Made by a program: the position numbers and the translations under genes. From Roseilinea sp034431495 (GTDB lineage: Bacteria > Chloroflexota > Anaerolineae > J036 > Brachytrichaceae): 40,270 bases of DNA. The stretch spans positions 1 to 40,270 of the forward strand of contig DAOUDB010000115.1 of NCBI GenBank assembly GCA_034431495.1. Direction: 5' to 3'. Each line of letters starts with the position of its first letter. The first letter of the stretch is position 1. Below are positions 23,548 through 31,588 of the stretch, piece after piece. Below the pieces are notes generated by a model. That model saw only the letters and a program-made list of their open reading frames with translations, ran no database searches and was not told the origin of the DNA.

Positions 23548-23875
23548 AGATCACACGTCCTTCGCGCAAAATCGTGGCTATAAAAGGACGATGCCGCATC
23601 GCCTCCAGTTCGTCCGGCGTGTAAATCAGCGCGTCGATCTCTCGATGGGGCCGGACGGCCAGCATCAGCTCGGTGAGCAGGCCCTCGTAGCGGTCAAAGA
23701 ATCGTTTGTCGGTGTTCTGGATCAGCAGCAGATCAAGATCGCTGCGCGGAGACGGCTCGCCGCGCGCAAATGACCCGAACACAATGGCCTTTTGCACATT
23801 GTGCCGGATCAGGACAGGCACAACCTGATCGCGGATACGGTCAAGGTCAGGGGCGAGATCGGTCTGCGCGCTCAT
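23534..23875 (-). CDS. Minimal nucleotidyltransferase (MNT) antitoxin-like protein
   Basis: 113 residues with the DNA polymerase beta-type motif GSFARGEPSPRSDLDLLL (G-S-x10-D-x-D) and a third acidic residue in REIDALIY. In MntA/HepT modules this protein adds AMP to the HEPN partner and neutralises it. The start at 23875 gives the normal length; a longer frame would extend into the divergent dehydrogenase promoter. It overlaps the HEPN gene by 14 nt. A -10-like TATACT lies 16 nt before the ATG. Confidence 0.88.
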   Translation of the reverse strand: MSAQTDLAPDLDRIRDQVVPVLIRHNVQKAIVFGSFARGEPSPRSDLDLLLIQNTDKRFFDRYEGLLTELMLAVRPHREIDALIYTPDELEAMRHRPFIATILREGRVIYESE

Positions 23876-23891
23876 GGCGATCACTGCGGTC

Positions 23892-23897
23892 AGTATA
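23892..23897 (-). promoter_or_regulatory. Candidate -10 element for the MNT-HEPN pair
   Basis: TATACT on the minus strand, 16 nt before the ATG at 23875. No good -35 is seen. It lies back to back with the dehydrogenase promoter. Confidence 0.4.
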
Positions 23898-23920
23898 GCG
23901 GAAGATGCGCGCGCTCGCGC

Positions 23921-23926
23921 TACAAT
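23921..23926 (+). promoter_or_regulatory. -10 element of a predicted leaderless dehydrogenase transcript
   Basis: TACAAT, then exactly 7 nt, then the ATG at 23934. The same box and spacing occur before rluE. Confidence 0.6.
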
Positions 23927-23933
23927 GCGCGCT

Positions 23934-26900
23934 ATGCCAATTGCCAACAGCTCGCTCCAGCAGGCATTGAGCCGGCACATCGCCGGCGAAGTGCGCTTCG
24001 ACGACGCCATGCGCGTGCTCTACAGCACCGACGCCAGCAACTATCAGGTATGGCCCCAGGGCGTGGTGTTGCCCAGGACTGCCGATGATGTGATTGCCGC
24101 AGTCAATCTGTGCGCCGAGCATGGTGTGCCCATCATCCCGCGTGGCGGGGGGAGCGGTTTGTGCGGCCAGGCCATCGGCCCCGGCGTCGTCCTCGACCTC
24201 TCCAAGCACATGAATCAGGTGTTGGATGTGGATGCGACCGGCCGGCGCGCCCATGTTCAGCCGGGTGTTGTGCTTCAGCAGTTGAACAAGAAGCTGGCCC
24301 CCATGAAGTTGCAGTTTGGTCCAGACCCGGCCAGCGGCGAGCGGGCGGTGATCGGCGGCATCATCGGCACAAATGCCACCGGCGCGCACTCCATCCGCCA
24401 CGGCATGACTGCTGACCATGTAGTCGCCATGCGCTGTGTGCTGGCAGATGGCACGCTGGTCGAATTTGGCCCGCGCGAGAACGGGCCGCAGGGCGCGCTG
24501 GAACAGACTGTCGCCGCAATTGCGCGCCGCTACGACGCTGCCATTCGGCAAGATTTCCCCAAAGTCTGGCGGCGCGCCAGCGGTTACAACCTGGATTTTG
24601 TCGCCGAGATGTTGGCTTACGATCCGGCCCATCCTGAGGCCGGCCTGATCGACGCCAGCCGCAATCGTCAATCGCTCAACTACCAGTCACATCTGGACAT
24701 GATCAGCCGGTTCAATCTGTCTCCGCTGATCGTGGGGTCGGAAGGCACCCTGGCCGTCGTGCTGGATGCCACGCTGAAGTTGATGCCAAAGCCGGCGCGC
24801 ACCGGCCTGATGGTGTGCGCGTTCAACTCGCTGTACGAGGCGATGGATGCCACGCCGGCCATGCTCACCAGCGATCCGTCGGCGCTGGAGCTGATGGATG
24901 GGCTGATGGTGCGACTGGCGCGCGGCCTGCCTGAGCAGGCGCGCAAGATGACCTGGTTGAGCGGCGAGCCAGACGCCGTGTTGATTGTGGAATTTGACGG
25001 CGAGACGGAAGACGACGTGAAGGCCGGCTTCGAGCGCCTGAAGCGCGTGCTGGCGCAAGAACACATTCCTTGCTCGGTCGCCGAGTTGATCGACGCCCAG
25101 GCGCAGGCCGATGTGTGGGCGGTGCGCAAGATAGGGCTGGGAATTTTGCTCAGCATCCGCAGCGACCACAAGCCAATTTCGGTGATCGAAGATGTGGCCG
25201 TGCCGGTGGCCCGGCTGGGCGAGTATGTGCGGCGCATGCGCGAGGTGTTCGCCCGCCACAAGACCGACGGGGCGTTCTACGCGCACGCCAGCGCCGGCGT
25301 GCTGCATGTGCGCCCGCTGGTCAATCTCAAGACGCTCGAAGGGTTGCGCGCGATGGAGGACATCGGCCTGAGCGCGCTGGCGCTCTGCCGCGAGATGGGC
25401 GGCGCCCTGAGCGGCGAGCACGGCGATGGCTATGAGCGCACGCGCTGGAACGAACCGCTGTATGGCAAAGCGGTGTATCAGGCGTTCTGCGAAATCAAAG
25501 ATGCCTTTGACCCGCGCGGCCTGCTGAACCCCGGCAAGAAAGTGCGCGGCGAGGCGATGGAAGAGTTCATGCGCATCGGGCCGTGGTTGAAGATGAAGCC
25601 GTATTCGAGCGTGTTCACCTATCAGCAGGATGGCTCATTCGCCGGCCTGGTGGAGCAGTGCAACGGCAACGGCATTTGTCGCAAGGTGGATGGCGGCGTG
25701 ATGTGCCCCTCGTACCGCGCCACGCTCGATGAAACGCACAGCACGCGCGGCCGCGCCAACCTGTTGCGCCACTTCATCACCGACCCCGCAACGTGGAACA
25801 AAAACGGCCACCAGCCGGCGCAGAGGAACAGCGCGGCCTCTTCGATTGCCAATCGTCAGTCCGATGTCCCCGTTATCTCGATGGATGATGTGAAGTCCGC
25901 GCTATCGTTGTGCCTGTCGTGCAAAGCCTGCCACACCGAATGCCCCTCCAGCGTAGACATGTCGAAGCTGAAGAGCGATTTTCTGGAGCACTATTACGCC
26001 GAGCGTGGCAAGCCGCTGCGGGCGTGGCTGTTCGGCCACTTCGCCACCCTCAGCGCGCTGGCTGCGCCTTTCGCGCCGCTGGCGAACTGGGCATTTGGGT
26101 TGGGAGTCACCAAGTGGGTCATGAAGCGCATCGGGATCACCGATCAGCGTCCCTTCCCGCATTTCGCGTCGCAGACTTTCCAGGCATGGTGGCGACGGCG
26201 TCAGGGCGCAGGAGACAGAAGGCAGGAGTCGGACAGGTCGCCGATCCAAAACCGGCGCTCTGTGGTGTTGTTTGCCGACACGTTCGCGAATTACAACCAT
26301 CCGCATGTGGCGCAGCGCGCTGTGGCGTTGCTGGAGTCGGCCGGCTATCACGTCATCGTGCCGGATTGCAAGTGCTGTGGGCGCACGCTGGTGTCGCAGG
26401 GGCAGCCGGGCGAGGTCGTGCCGCTGGCCAAACACAATGTTAAAACGCTGGCGCCGCTGGCGATGCAAGGCTTGCCCATTCTGGGTCTGGAGCCGAGCTG
26501 CATCGCCATGTTCAAGGATGACTATCTGGACATGCTGCCCGGCGACGACACCAAAGCTGTGGCCGACGCTTTCATGGGTGTCGAGGATTTTCTGGCGCGC
26601 GAGGCAGCCGGCGGCGAGCGCGGCTTCAAATTGACCATGCGCTTCCCCAACAACATGGATGTGCTGGCGCATGGTCACTGTCACCAAAAGGCCGGCTGGG
26701 GCACGCAGGGCATGAAGCAGGCCATGACGATGGCCGGCTATCGCGTCAAAGAGATCGATTCGACATGCTGCGGCATGGCCGGCGCGTTTGGCTACGAGGC
26801 CGAGCACTTCGAGATCTCGCACAAGGTCGGCGAGCTGTCGGTGTTGCCGGCGGTGCGCGCTGCTCCTGCCGAGACGTTGATCGTGGCGCCGGGCACGTCT

Positions 26901-26975
26901 TGCCGTGAACAAATCGAGCACCTGGGCGGCCGCACGCCGCTGCACCCGCTGGAAATCCTGGAAGTGCAGCGATAG
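23934..26975 (+). CDS. FAD-linked and Fe-S dehydrogenase, YdiJ-like (D-2-hydroxyacid)
   Basis: 1013 residues, the same size as YdiJ-type D-2-hydroxyglutarate dehydrogenases. An N-terminal FAD-binding PCMH domain has PRGGGSGLCGQ (69-79) and GGIIGTNATGAHS. A FAD-oxidase C domain ends with GGALSGEHGDGYERTRW and FDPRGLLNPGKKV. Then come Fe-S motifs CNGNGICRK and CLSCKACHTECPSSVD (about 660-675), and two CCG domains with CCGRTLVSQGQ (about 812) and CCGMAGAFGYE (about 943). It probably oxidises a D-2-hydroxyacid and passes electrons to the respiratory chain. Lactate or glycolate remain possible substrates. Two stretches (636-645 and about 757-776) look like repeat-derived linkers. ATG 23934 is chosen for its -10 spacing; ATG 23925 is an alternative. 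Confidence 0.88.
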   Translation: MPIANSSLQQALSRHIAGEVRFDDAMRVLYSTDASNYQVWPQGVVLPRTADDVIAAVNLCAEHGVPIIPRGGGSGLCGQAIGPGVVLDLSKHMNQVLDVDATGRRAHVQPGVVLQQLNKKLAPMKLQFGPDPASGERAVIGGIIGTNATGAHSIRHGMTADHVVAMRCVLADGTLVEFGPRENGPQGALEQTVAAIARRYDAAIRQDFPKVWRRASGYNLDFVAEMLAYDPAHPEAGLIDASRNRQSLNYQSHLDMISRFNLSPLIVGSEGTLAVVLDATLKLMPKPARTGLMVCAFNSLYEAMDATPAMLTSDPSALELMDGLMVRLARGLPEQARKMTWLSGEPDAVLIVEFDGETEDDVKAGFERLKRVLAQEHIPCSVAELIDAQAQADVWAVRKIGLGILLSIRSDHKPISVIEDVAVPVARLGEYVRRMREVFARHKTDGAFYAHASAGVLHVRPLVNLKTLEGLRAMEDIGLSALALCREMGGALSGEHGDGYERTRWNEPLYGKAVYQAFCEIKDAFDPRGLLNPGKKVRGEAMEEFMRIGPWLKMKPYSSVFTYQQDGSFAGLVEQCNGNGICRKVDGGVMCPSYRATLDETHSTRGRANLLRHFITDPATWNKNGHQPAQRNSAASSIANRQSDVPVISMDDVKSALSLCLSCKACHTECPSSVDMSKLKSDFLEHYYAERGKPLRAWLFGHFATLSALAAPFAPLANWAFGLGVTKWVMKRIGITDQRPFPHFASQTFQAWWRRRQGAGDRRQESDRSPIQNRRSVVLFADTFANYNHPHVAQRAVALLESAGYHVIVPDCKCCGRTLVSQGQPGEVVPLAKHNVKTLAPLAMQGLPILGLEPSCIAMFKDDYLDMLPGDDTKAVADAFMGVEDFLAREAAGGERGFKLTMRFPNNMDVLAHGHCHQKAGWGTQGMKQAMTMAGYRVKEIDSTCCGMAGAFGYEAEHFEISHKVGELSVLPAVRAAPAETLIVAPGTSCREQIEHLGGRTPLHPLEILEVQR
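25841..25868. repeat. Heptamer-like tract inside the YdiJ-like gene
   Basis: Four degenerate words (ttcgatt, gccaatc, gtcagtc, cgatgtc) encoding SSIANRQSDV just ahead of the Fe-S motif. The same peptide core IANRQS occurs in the repeat-encoded TyrA N-terminus. Confidence 0.5.
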
Positions 26976-26981
26976 GCCGGC

Positions 26982-27797
26982 ATGCAGATGCCCCTCATCA
27001 CCAGCCGAAGCAATGCGCGCGTCAAGCAGATACGCGCGCTGCGGCAGCGCAAGGAGCGCGATGCGACCGGCCTATGCCTGATCGAAGGGGTGCGTCATGT
27101 GAGCGAGGCTGCCGAAGCCGGCGTAACGCTCGAAGCCATCGCCTATGCCCCTGACCAGCTCACCAGCCCGTTCGCCCTGTCACTCATCGAGCGGCAGGCT
27201 GCGCGCGGTGTGCCCTGTTTGCCGCTGACGGCCGAGGTCTTTGAGTCCATCGCAGACAAGGACAGCCCGCAGGGGATGGTGGCGATTGCCCGCCAGCGCA
27301 AAACCAGCCTGGCAGAGGTGTCGCCGGCCGGCGCCGATCTGGTGGTTGCGCTGGTCGCGCCGCAGGATCCCGGCAATGTCGGCTCGATTCTGCGCACGAT
27401 GGACGCTGTGGGGGCCGGCGCGTTGATGCTGCTGGATTCGTCGGTTGATCCTTATCATCCCACCTGTGTGCGCGCCAGCATGGGCGCGCTGTTCTGGCAT
27501 CCTGTGGCAACGGCGACGTTCGACGAATTTGCGGCTTGGGCGGGCCGGCATGGCTATCGCATCGTGGGCACATCGGCGCGCGGCGCAGTGGATTATCGAC
27601 AGGCCGACTACGCGCGCCCCCTCGTCTTGCTGATGGGCAGCGAACGCGAGGGGTTGTCCGAGGGGCAGAAGGTAATCTGCCATCAACTGGTGCGGCTGCC
27701 GATGCGCGGGCGGGTCAGCTCGCTGAATCTCTCGGTGGCGACCGGCGTGATGTTGTACGCGGCGCTGGCGGCGCAATCTGACACAACAACACCTTGA
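26982..27797 (+). CDS. SpoU/TrmH-family RNA 2'-O-methyltransferase
   Basis: 271 residues. The N-terminal substrate-binding part starts TSRSNARVKQIRALRQRK and GLCLIEGVRHV, as in RlmB/TsnR-like enzymes. The SPOUT domain carries motif 1 PQDPGNVGSILRT, motif 2 LLMGSEREGLS and motif 3 LPMRGRVSSLNLSVATGVMLY, which form the knotted SAM site. It methylates a ribose in rRNA or tRNA; the target nucleotide cannot be told. ATG 26982 follows the dehydrogenase stop by 6 nt, so they are cotranscribed; ATG 26988 is possible. The last 83 nt, including the end of motif 3, overlap the convergent methyltransferase gene. Confidence 0.88.
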   Translation: MQMPLITSRSNARVKQIRALRQRKERDATGLCLIEGVRHVSEAAEAGVTLEAIAYAPDQLTSPFALSLIERQAARGVPCLPLTAEVFESIADKDSPQGMVAIARQRKTSLAEVSPAGADLVVALVAPQDPGNVGSILRTMDAVGAGALMLLDSSVDPYHPTCVRASMGALFWHPVATATFDEFAAWAGRHGYRIVGTSARGAVDYRQADYARPLVLLMGSEREGLSEGQKVICHQLVRLPMRGRVSSLNLSVATGVMLYAALAAQSDTTTP

Positions 27798-28743
27798 GAT
27801 ACGGTTGCGCGCCGGCAGCCGCGGGGAAATCCATTTCAGGCTCATGCAGGGCGCGCACGATGCGTCCCTGTGCCCCGGTCAGTCCTTCGGCCACGCGGGC
27901 GCGGAAGGCGCGCAGCGTGAGCTGGCGCTGATTGGTGGCTGCGATCAGCCAGCCGCCCGGTTCTGTCACACGGGCTGCCAGCGCCACCAGGCCGGCCATA
28001 TCCCGTTCGACCGAAAAGCGCGATTCGCGCGTGGTCGAGAAGCTGGGCGGATCGAGGATCACGATGTCGAAGCGTTGTCCGCGCCGGGCGAAACGGCGCA
28101 GCCAGTCGAACACGTCGCCGGCCACGAAATCCGTCTTCACCGGCTGCAAGCCGTTCAGCGCGTAGTTGTGCGCGCCCCAGTCGAGGATGCGCCGCGAGAT
28201 GTCGAGATTGAGCGCGCGCGCTGCGCCCCCCGCCAGCGCCGCAACACCGAACCCGCAGGTGTAAGCGAACGTGTTCAGCACAGTTTTTCCGGCTGACACC
28301 GATCGCAGCCAGGCGCGCGCCTCGCGCATGTCGAGGAACAGGCCGGGGTTCAATCCATCGCCGGGCCTGATCTCGAAGCGCAATCCATTTTCAAGGGCTG
28401 TGACGCGCTCGACCGCCTGGCCGAGAATCGGCCTTGAAGGAGCCAGACTGGCGCGCAGGTCTTCGTCGAGCGTGTTGGCCTGCGTCGGCCGGTATTTCAC
28501 ATAGACGCTGCGCGCGCCGGCACGTTCGGCCAGCGCGCGCAGAATGCTCATAGGCGGAGCGACGATAGCGCCCTCGCTGTACACATGCGCCACCAGCGCG
28601 TCGCCATAGCGATCTACGGCCAGATCGGGAAAACCATCTGCGGCGCGGTTGATGAGCCGGTAAGCGGTGGTGTGGGGCGAGTGGTGTAACGCGGCGCGAC
28701 GTTGCCAGGCTGCGTCGATCAGGCCGGCGAGGGGAGCTGGCAT
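27715..28743 (-). CDS. Class I rRNA (cytosine-C5) methyltransferase, RlmI-like
   Basis: 342 residues. The N-terminal RNA-binding region contains HTTAYRLINRAADGFPDLAVDRYGD, broken here by family-typical RLI and PGL-like positions. The EEHEB linker precedes the Rossmann SAM domain with NPGLFLDMREAR, LNTFAYTCGFGVAAL and the catalytic-loop motif ILDPPSFS. These fit the RlmI/RlmK family acting on 23S rRNA. The PUA domain normally at the N-terminus is missing or very short. ATG 28743 is chosen because TATAAT lies exactly 7 nt upstream; a longer frame is unsupported. The C-terminal 27 residues are encoded antisense to the 3' end of the SpoU gene. Confidence 0.87.
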   Translation of the reverse strand: MPAPLAGLIDAAWQRRAALHHSPHTTAYRLINRAADGFPDLAVDRYGDALVAHVYSEGAIVAPPMSILRALAERAGARSVYVKYRPTQANTLDEDLRASLAPSRPILGQAVERVTALENGLRFEIRPGDGLNPGLFLDMREARAWLRSVSAGKTVLNTFAYTCGFGVAALAGGAARALNLDISRRILDWGAHNYALNGLQPVKTDFVAGDVFDWLRRFARRGQRFDIVILDPPSFSTTRESRFSVERDMAGLVALAARVTEPGGWLIAATNQRQLTLRAFRARVAEGLTGAQGRIVRALHEPEMDFPAAAGAQPYLKVLLCQIAPPAPRTTSRRSPPRDSAS

Positions 28744-28750
28744 GGTCGGG

Positions 28751-28756
28751 ATTATA
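28751..28756 (-). promoter_or_regulatory. -10 element of a predicted leaderless RlmI-like transcript
   Basis: A perfect TATAAT on the minus strand, 7 nt before the ATG at 28743, placing the transcription start at the start codon. Confidence 0.65.
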
Positions 28757-28784
28757 GCGACGGAGAGTCTGCCCTGACCGGCGC

Positions 28785-29432
28785 TCAATTCACGCGCGCT
28801 GCGCGTCCCGCCATCGAATAGATCACCGGCGCGGCGATCCACACGATGATGGGAAGCCACGGGCTGATCAGCGCAAAAGGGATCGAGACGAGAAAGACGG
28901 CGGGTTTGCTCAGCTCCACGAGGGTGAAACGGCGCACGTAATCGGCCGGGATGGCGCTATCCAGCAACCGTCCGCGATAGGCGGCATACAGCCATGTCAC
29001 GTCTCTGGAGAACAGCATGATGGCCACACCGCCGGCATAGAACATCTGCGCGAAGGGCAGGTTGCCATATTCGCCCACAATGGAAGTGGCGAAAGGTGCG
29101 AGCGCCACGAGCATGAGGTGAACGAGGTTCAGCCAGAGCAGGGGGCGATCGTGGCGGCGAATCATGCGAAACATGGCATGGTGGCTGATCCAGTTGCCGC
29201 CGATGATGGTGAAACCGATGAAATAGGCGAGCAGTTTGGGCCACAGATCAAGCACGGCGCGCGGCAGTTCCTGGGCAGCCAAAGTGTTAGCTATCTCCGG
29301 CACTTTGATTTCAAGGGCAAGCAAAGTGATGGCGATGGCCATCACTGCGTCGCTGAAAAACACCAGGCGCTCGAACTCGAGTCCCTTTTCAGCGTCCTCT
29401 GGGGCCTGCGTCTCAAGGTTGCTCATGGGCAT
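28785..29432 (-). CDS. TMEM175-family (DUF1211) potassium channel-like membrane protein
   Basis: 215 residues with six hydrophobic helices. The first contains FFSDAVMAIAITLLALEI preceded by an Arg, the R-x3-F-S-D pore signature of TMEM175 proteins. The following WISHHAMFRMI is also typical. Bacterial members form tetrameric K+-permeable channels. A physiological role here is unknown. ATG 29432 and ATG 29426 are both possible. The neighbours (RlmI-like downstream, GIN lipoprotein upstream) give no functional hint. Confidence 0.85.
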   Translation of the reverse strand: MPMSNLETQAPEDAEKGLEFERLVFFSDAVMAIAITLLALEIKVPEIANTLAAQELPRAVLDLWPKLLAYFIGFTIIGGNWISHHAMFRMIRRHDRPLLWLNLVHLMLVALAPFATSIVGEYGNLPFAQMFYAGGVAIMLFSRDVTWLYAAYRGRLLDSAIPADYVRRFTLVELSKPAVFLVSIPFALISPWLPIIVWIAAPVIYSMAGRAARVN

Positions 29433-29464
29433 ATGTGCAAGAGTGTGCCCGCATTATGCCGTGA

Positions 29465-29495
29465 AATCTCCCGGCGACATCGCCGCCGGGAGATT
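29465..29495. terminator. 12-bp perfect hairpin after the GIN lipoprotein gene
   Basis: AATCTCCCGGCG (29465-29476) and CGCCGGGAGATT (29484-29495) with a 7-nt loop, 20 nt downstream of the stop at 29516 and before the next start. There is no long U-run, so termination may be partial. Confidence 0.55.
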
Positions 29496-29515
29496 GGGCC
29501 GGTTATGGATGACGG

Positions 29516-30256
29516 TCAGCGGGGCCGGATGCTGCCGCTGCCACTGTCGGTCTGGCGCACGGTGGGGTTGCCGATGTAGGTGACCGAGCCGCTGCCGGAC
29601 ACGGTCGCGTCCAGATTTTCGGTAGCGTTGACATGCGCGCTGCCCGATGCGCTGTTGCGAACGATTGCCTCACGAGTAATCAGGCCGCTGCCGTTGTACG
29701 ACCCGCTCCCGCTGATGGTGACATCCAACGTGTCGGCTGTGCCATTCAGGGTGACAGAACCGGATGCTGTCAGGTGCGCTTTGACCGCGCGGGCATTCAG
29801 CGCGTCGATGTTGAGATTGCCCGATCCGTTGACGCGGAGGGTCAGGTCGCCGGCTTCCAGGCTGCGCGCAGTGATGTTGCCGGAGGCCGTGGCAACGATC
29901 TCATTCAGGTTCCTGACCGTGAGCCGGAACACGATGGGGCGCATGGCGCGAATGCTGATGTTGGGCTTGACGCCCAGAACCAGCCGGCCATTGCGAACGT
30001 CGCTGGTGAGCAACGGCAGGATGTTGTCCTCGGCTTCGATCTCCAGCGATTCGGCGTTGCTCTGCGTGATTTCCAGGTTGCCTGAGTTGGCAAGCTCGAC
30101 GGCAGTGATGCGGTCGATCTCGCGGGTCTCTGTCTTGACGTTGCCGGAGCCGGTGACGCCGGCGAAGGTGTTGGCGGGCATGTTGGGCCGGCAGCCGGCC
30201 AACGCGATGGACGAGACGATGAGCGCGCCAAACGCGAGTTGGGTGAAGCGACGCAT
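29516..30256 (-). CDS. Lipoprotein with head-GIN (DUF2807) beta-helix domain
   Basis: 246 residues. A lipoprotein signal ends in IALAGC with lipidated Cys22. The mature part is the DUF2807 'head GIN' adhesin domain: repeated G-S-G-N and A-S-G-S turns (GSGNVKTETREID, NSGNLEITQS, TASGNITARSLEAGDL, GSGNLNIDAL, SGSGSYNG), giving a right-handed beta-helix. Such proteins are cell-surface anchored and of unclear function. The start has GAGGAG 7 nt upstream. An in-frame upstream extension is spurious because it runs through the divergent nuo promoter region. Confidence 0.9.
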   Translation of the reverse strand: MRRFTQLAFGALIVSSIALAGCRPNMPANTFAGVTGSGNVKTETREIDRITAVELANSGNLEITQSNAESLEIEAEDNILPLLTSDVRNGRLVLGVKPNISIRAMRPIVFRLTVRNLNEIVATASGNITARSLEAGDLTLRVNGSGNLNIDALNARAVKAHLTASGSVTLNGTADTLDVTISGSGSYNGSGLITREAIVRNSASGSAHVNATENLDATVSGSGSVTYIGNPTVRQTDSGSGSIRPR

Positions 30257-30416
30257 GAAATTGCTCCTCGAAGGCCGATTCGGCATGAATGGGAATCTGA
30301 TCGTGACGCAGGCAGGGTAGCGCGGCGGAGGACCGGCGACATCCGACGAATGGGCGAGGCGCCGCTGGCGCTTGGTCGGAAGGCGGCTCTGGGCGTCTGG
30401 AGGTGGTGGCGATCGG

Positions 30417-30431
30417 CATTTCGACGAAATG
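30417..30431. promoter_or_regulatory. 15-bp odd palindrome upstream of nuoA, operator candidate
   Basis: CATTTCG-A-CGAAATG, perfect 7-bp arms about a central A, 53 nt before the nuo -10 box. The rest of the 285-bp divergent gap (30257-30541) holds only short imperfect dyads and the repeat at 30442. Confidence 0.3.
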
Positions 30432-30441
30432 GTGGCAAAAG

Positions 30442-30462
30442 AGCTGCCAGCTGCAAGCTGCC
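30442..30462. repeat. Three tandem heptamers upstream of nuoA
   Basis: agctgcc, agctgca, agctgcc, immediately upstream of the nuo promoter. Confidence 0.6.
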
Positions 30463-30480
30463 AGGTCGGTGAGGCGCTTG

Positions 30481-30489
30481 TGATAAAAT
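30481..30489 (+). promoter_or_regulatory. Extended -10 promoter of the nuo operon
   Basis: TG-A-TAAAAT, an extended -10 without a recognisable -35. The predicted start near 30496 leaves a short 5' UTR containing a 7-bp hairpin (GCCAGGC / GCCTGGC, 30500-30522) and the GGAG site of nuoA. Confidence 0.5.
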
Positions 30490-30541
30490 GCGCAAACTTG
30501 CCAGGCTGAAATCCGGCCTGGCTCATTCATGGAGTGGCAAG

Positions 30542-30916
30542 GTGTCGGAGTATTGGTCGATCCTGGTGCTGTTCGTGCTGTCCGTCGCGTTGGCGATCCT
30601 CGTCGTCCTCATCTCCATCCTTTTCGGCCCCCGACGCCGCGCGAAGCTGGCCCGCAAGCAAGCGCCCTATGAGAGCGGCATGATGGCGATTGGGGCAGCC
30701 CAGCGCCGGCTGCCGGTGCGCTTTTATCTGATTGCTGTCTTGTTTATCCTCTTCGATGTTGAGGTGATCTTTCTGTTTTCGCTTGCTGCGGCATTGCGCG
30801 ATCTGGGCTGGCCGGGATTCTTCGCCCTGTTTGTGTTCGTGATCGTGCTGCTCCTGGGTGATGTGTGGTTGTGGAAGAAGGGCGCTTTCGAGTGGGAGAC
30901 GATGGATAAGCAGTAA
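30542..30916 (+). CDS. nuoA: NADH-quinone oxidoreductase subunit A
   Basis: 124 residues with three transmembrane helices and the family motif PYESGM, followed by RLPVRFYLIAVLFILFDVEVIFLF (second helix, with conserved Phe-Asp-Glu). GTG 30542 is chosen because GGAG lies 7 nt upstream and the protein then starts at SEYW like other NuoA. The in-frame ATG at 30488 overlaps the -10 box and is unlikely. It is the first gene of the complex I operon. Its stop codon is the first triplet of a repeat tract. Confidence 0.92.
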   Translation: MSEYWSILVLFVLSVALAILVVLISILFGPRRRAKLARKQAPYESGMMAIGAAQRRLPVRFYLIAVLFILFDVEVIFLFSLAAALRDLGWPGFFALFVFVIVLLLGDVWLWKKGAFEWETMDKQ

Positions 30917-30956
30917 GGTTGGTAACGTTGATGGGTTGGTAAGGTTCTAAGGTTCA
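30914..30956. repeat. Degenerate 8-nt word tract after nuoA
   Basis: Words around taaggttg, gtaacgtt, ggtaaggt and tctaaggt; the first includes the nuoA TAA. The rest of the 143-bp nuoA-nuoB gap (30957-31059) holds GTGCGCGCAC and looser ggtaac/cttgg words. Confidence 0.55.
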
Positions 30957-31059
30957 GAAAGTGCGCGCACGGTGAGGTGCGTGTGCACTTTGAGAAGCTT
31001 CAGGAACGTTGGGGACTTTAGTAACCTTGGGAAGCCAGGGGCGGTAACCAGGTAAGAAC

Positions 31060-31542
31060 ATGGGTCTGGAACAAAAACTAGGCGATATGGGGGTGGTGAC
31101 CACCTCGCTGGAGAAGGCGGTCGGCTGGGCGCGTTCGAACGCGATCTGGCCGATGCTGTTCGGTCTGGCATGTTGCGCCATCGAAATGATGAGCACGCAG
31201 GCCAGCCGCTATGATCTGTCGCGCTTTGGCATGGAGTTGATGCGGGCCAGCCCGCGCCAGTCTGACCTGATGATTGTGGCGGGGCGCGTCAGCCGCAAGA
31301 TGGCGCCGGTGCTGCGCACGCTGTACGACCAGATGCCGGAGCCGAAATGGGTGATCGCGATGGGCGACTGCGCCTCGTGCGGCGGTGTGTTCAACAACTA
31401 TGCCATTGTTCAGGGTGTGGATGAGATTGTGCCGGTGGATGTGTATGTGGCCGGCTGCCCGCCCCGGCCCGAGACGCTCATCGAAGGCATCCTTAAACTT
31501 CAGGACAAGATCAAGCAAGAGCCGCTGAAGAAGTGGCAGTGA
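31060..31542 (+). CDS. nuoB: NADH-quinone oxidoreductase subunit B
   Basis: 160 residues. The N2 cluster ligands are all present: tandem Cys38-Cys39 (GLACCAIEMM), Cys104 (MGDCASCGG) and Cys133 (VAGCPPRPE), with spacings 65 and 29 as in E. coli NuoB. The GRVSRKMAP loop at the quinone junction is conserved. The protein links the peripheral arm to the membrane arm together with NuoD. No Shine-Dalgarno site is evident. Confidence 0.96.
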   Translation: MGLEQKLGDMGVVTTSLEKAVGWARSNAIWPMLFGLACCAIEMMSTQASRYDLSRFGMELMRASPRQSDLMIVAGRVSRKMAPVLRTLYDQMPEPKWVIAMGDCASCGGVFNNYAIVQGVDEIVPVDVYVAGCPPRPETLIEGILKLQDKIKQEPLKKWQ

Positions 31543-31548
31543 CGGCCC

Positions 31549-31583
31549 TGGATTTTAGATTTGGGACTTTGACTTGTTGGCTG
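31549..31583. repeat. Heptamer tract between nuoB and nuoC
   Basis: tggattt, tagattt, gggactt, tgacttg, ttggctg: five 7-nt words ending 5 nt before the nuoC ATG. Confidence 0.65.
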
Positions 31584-31588
31584 ATGAT

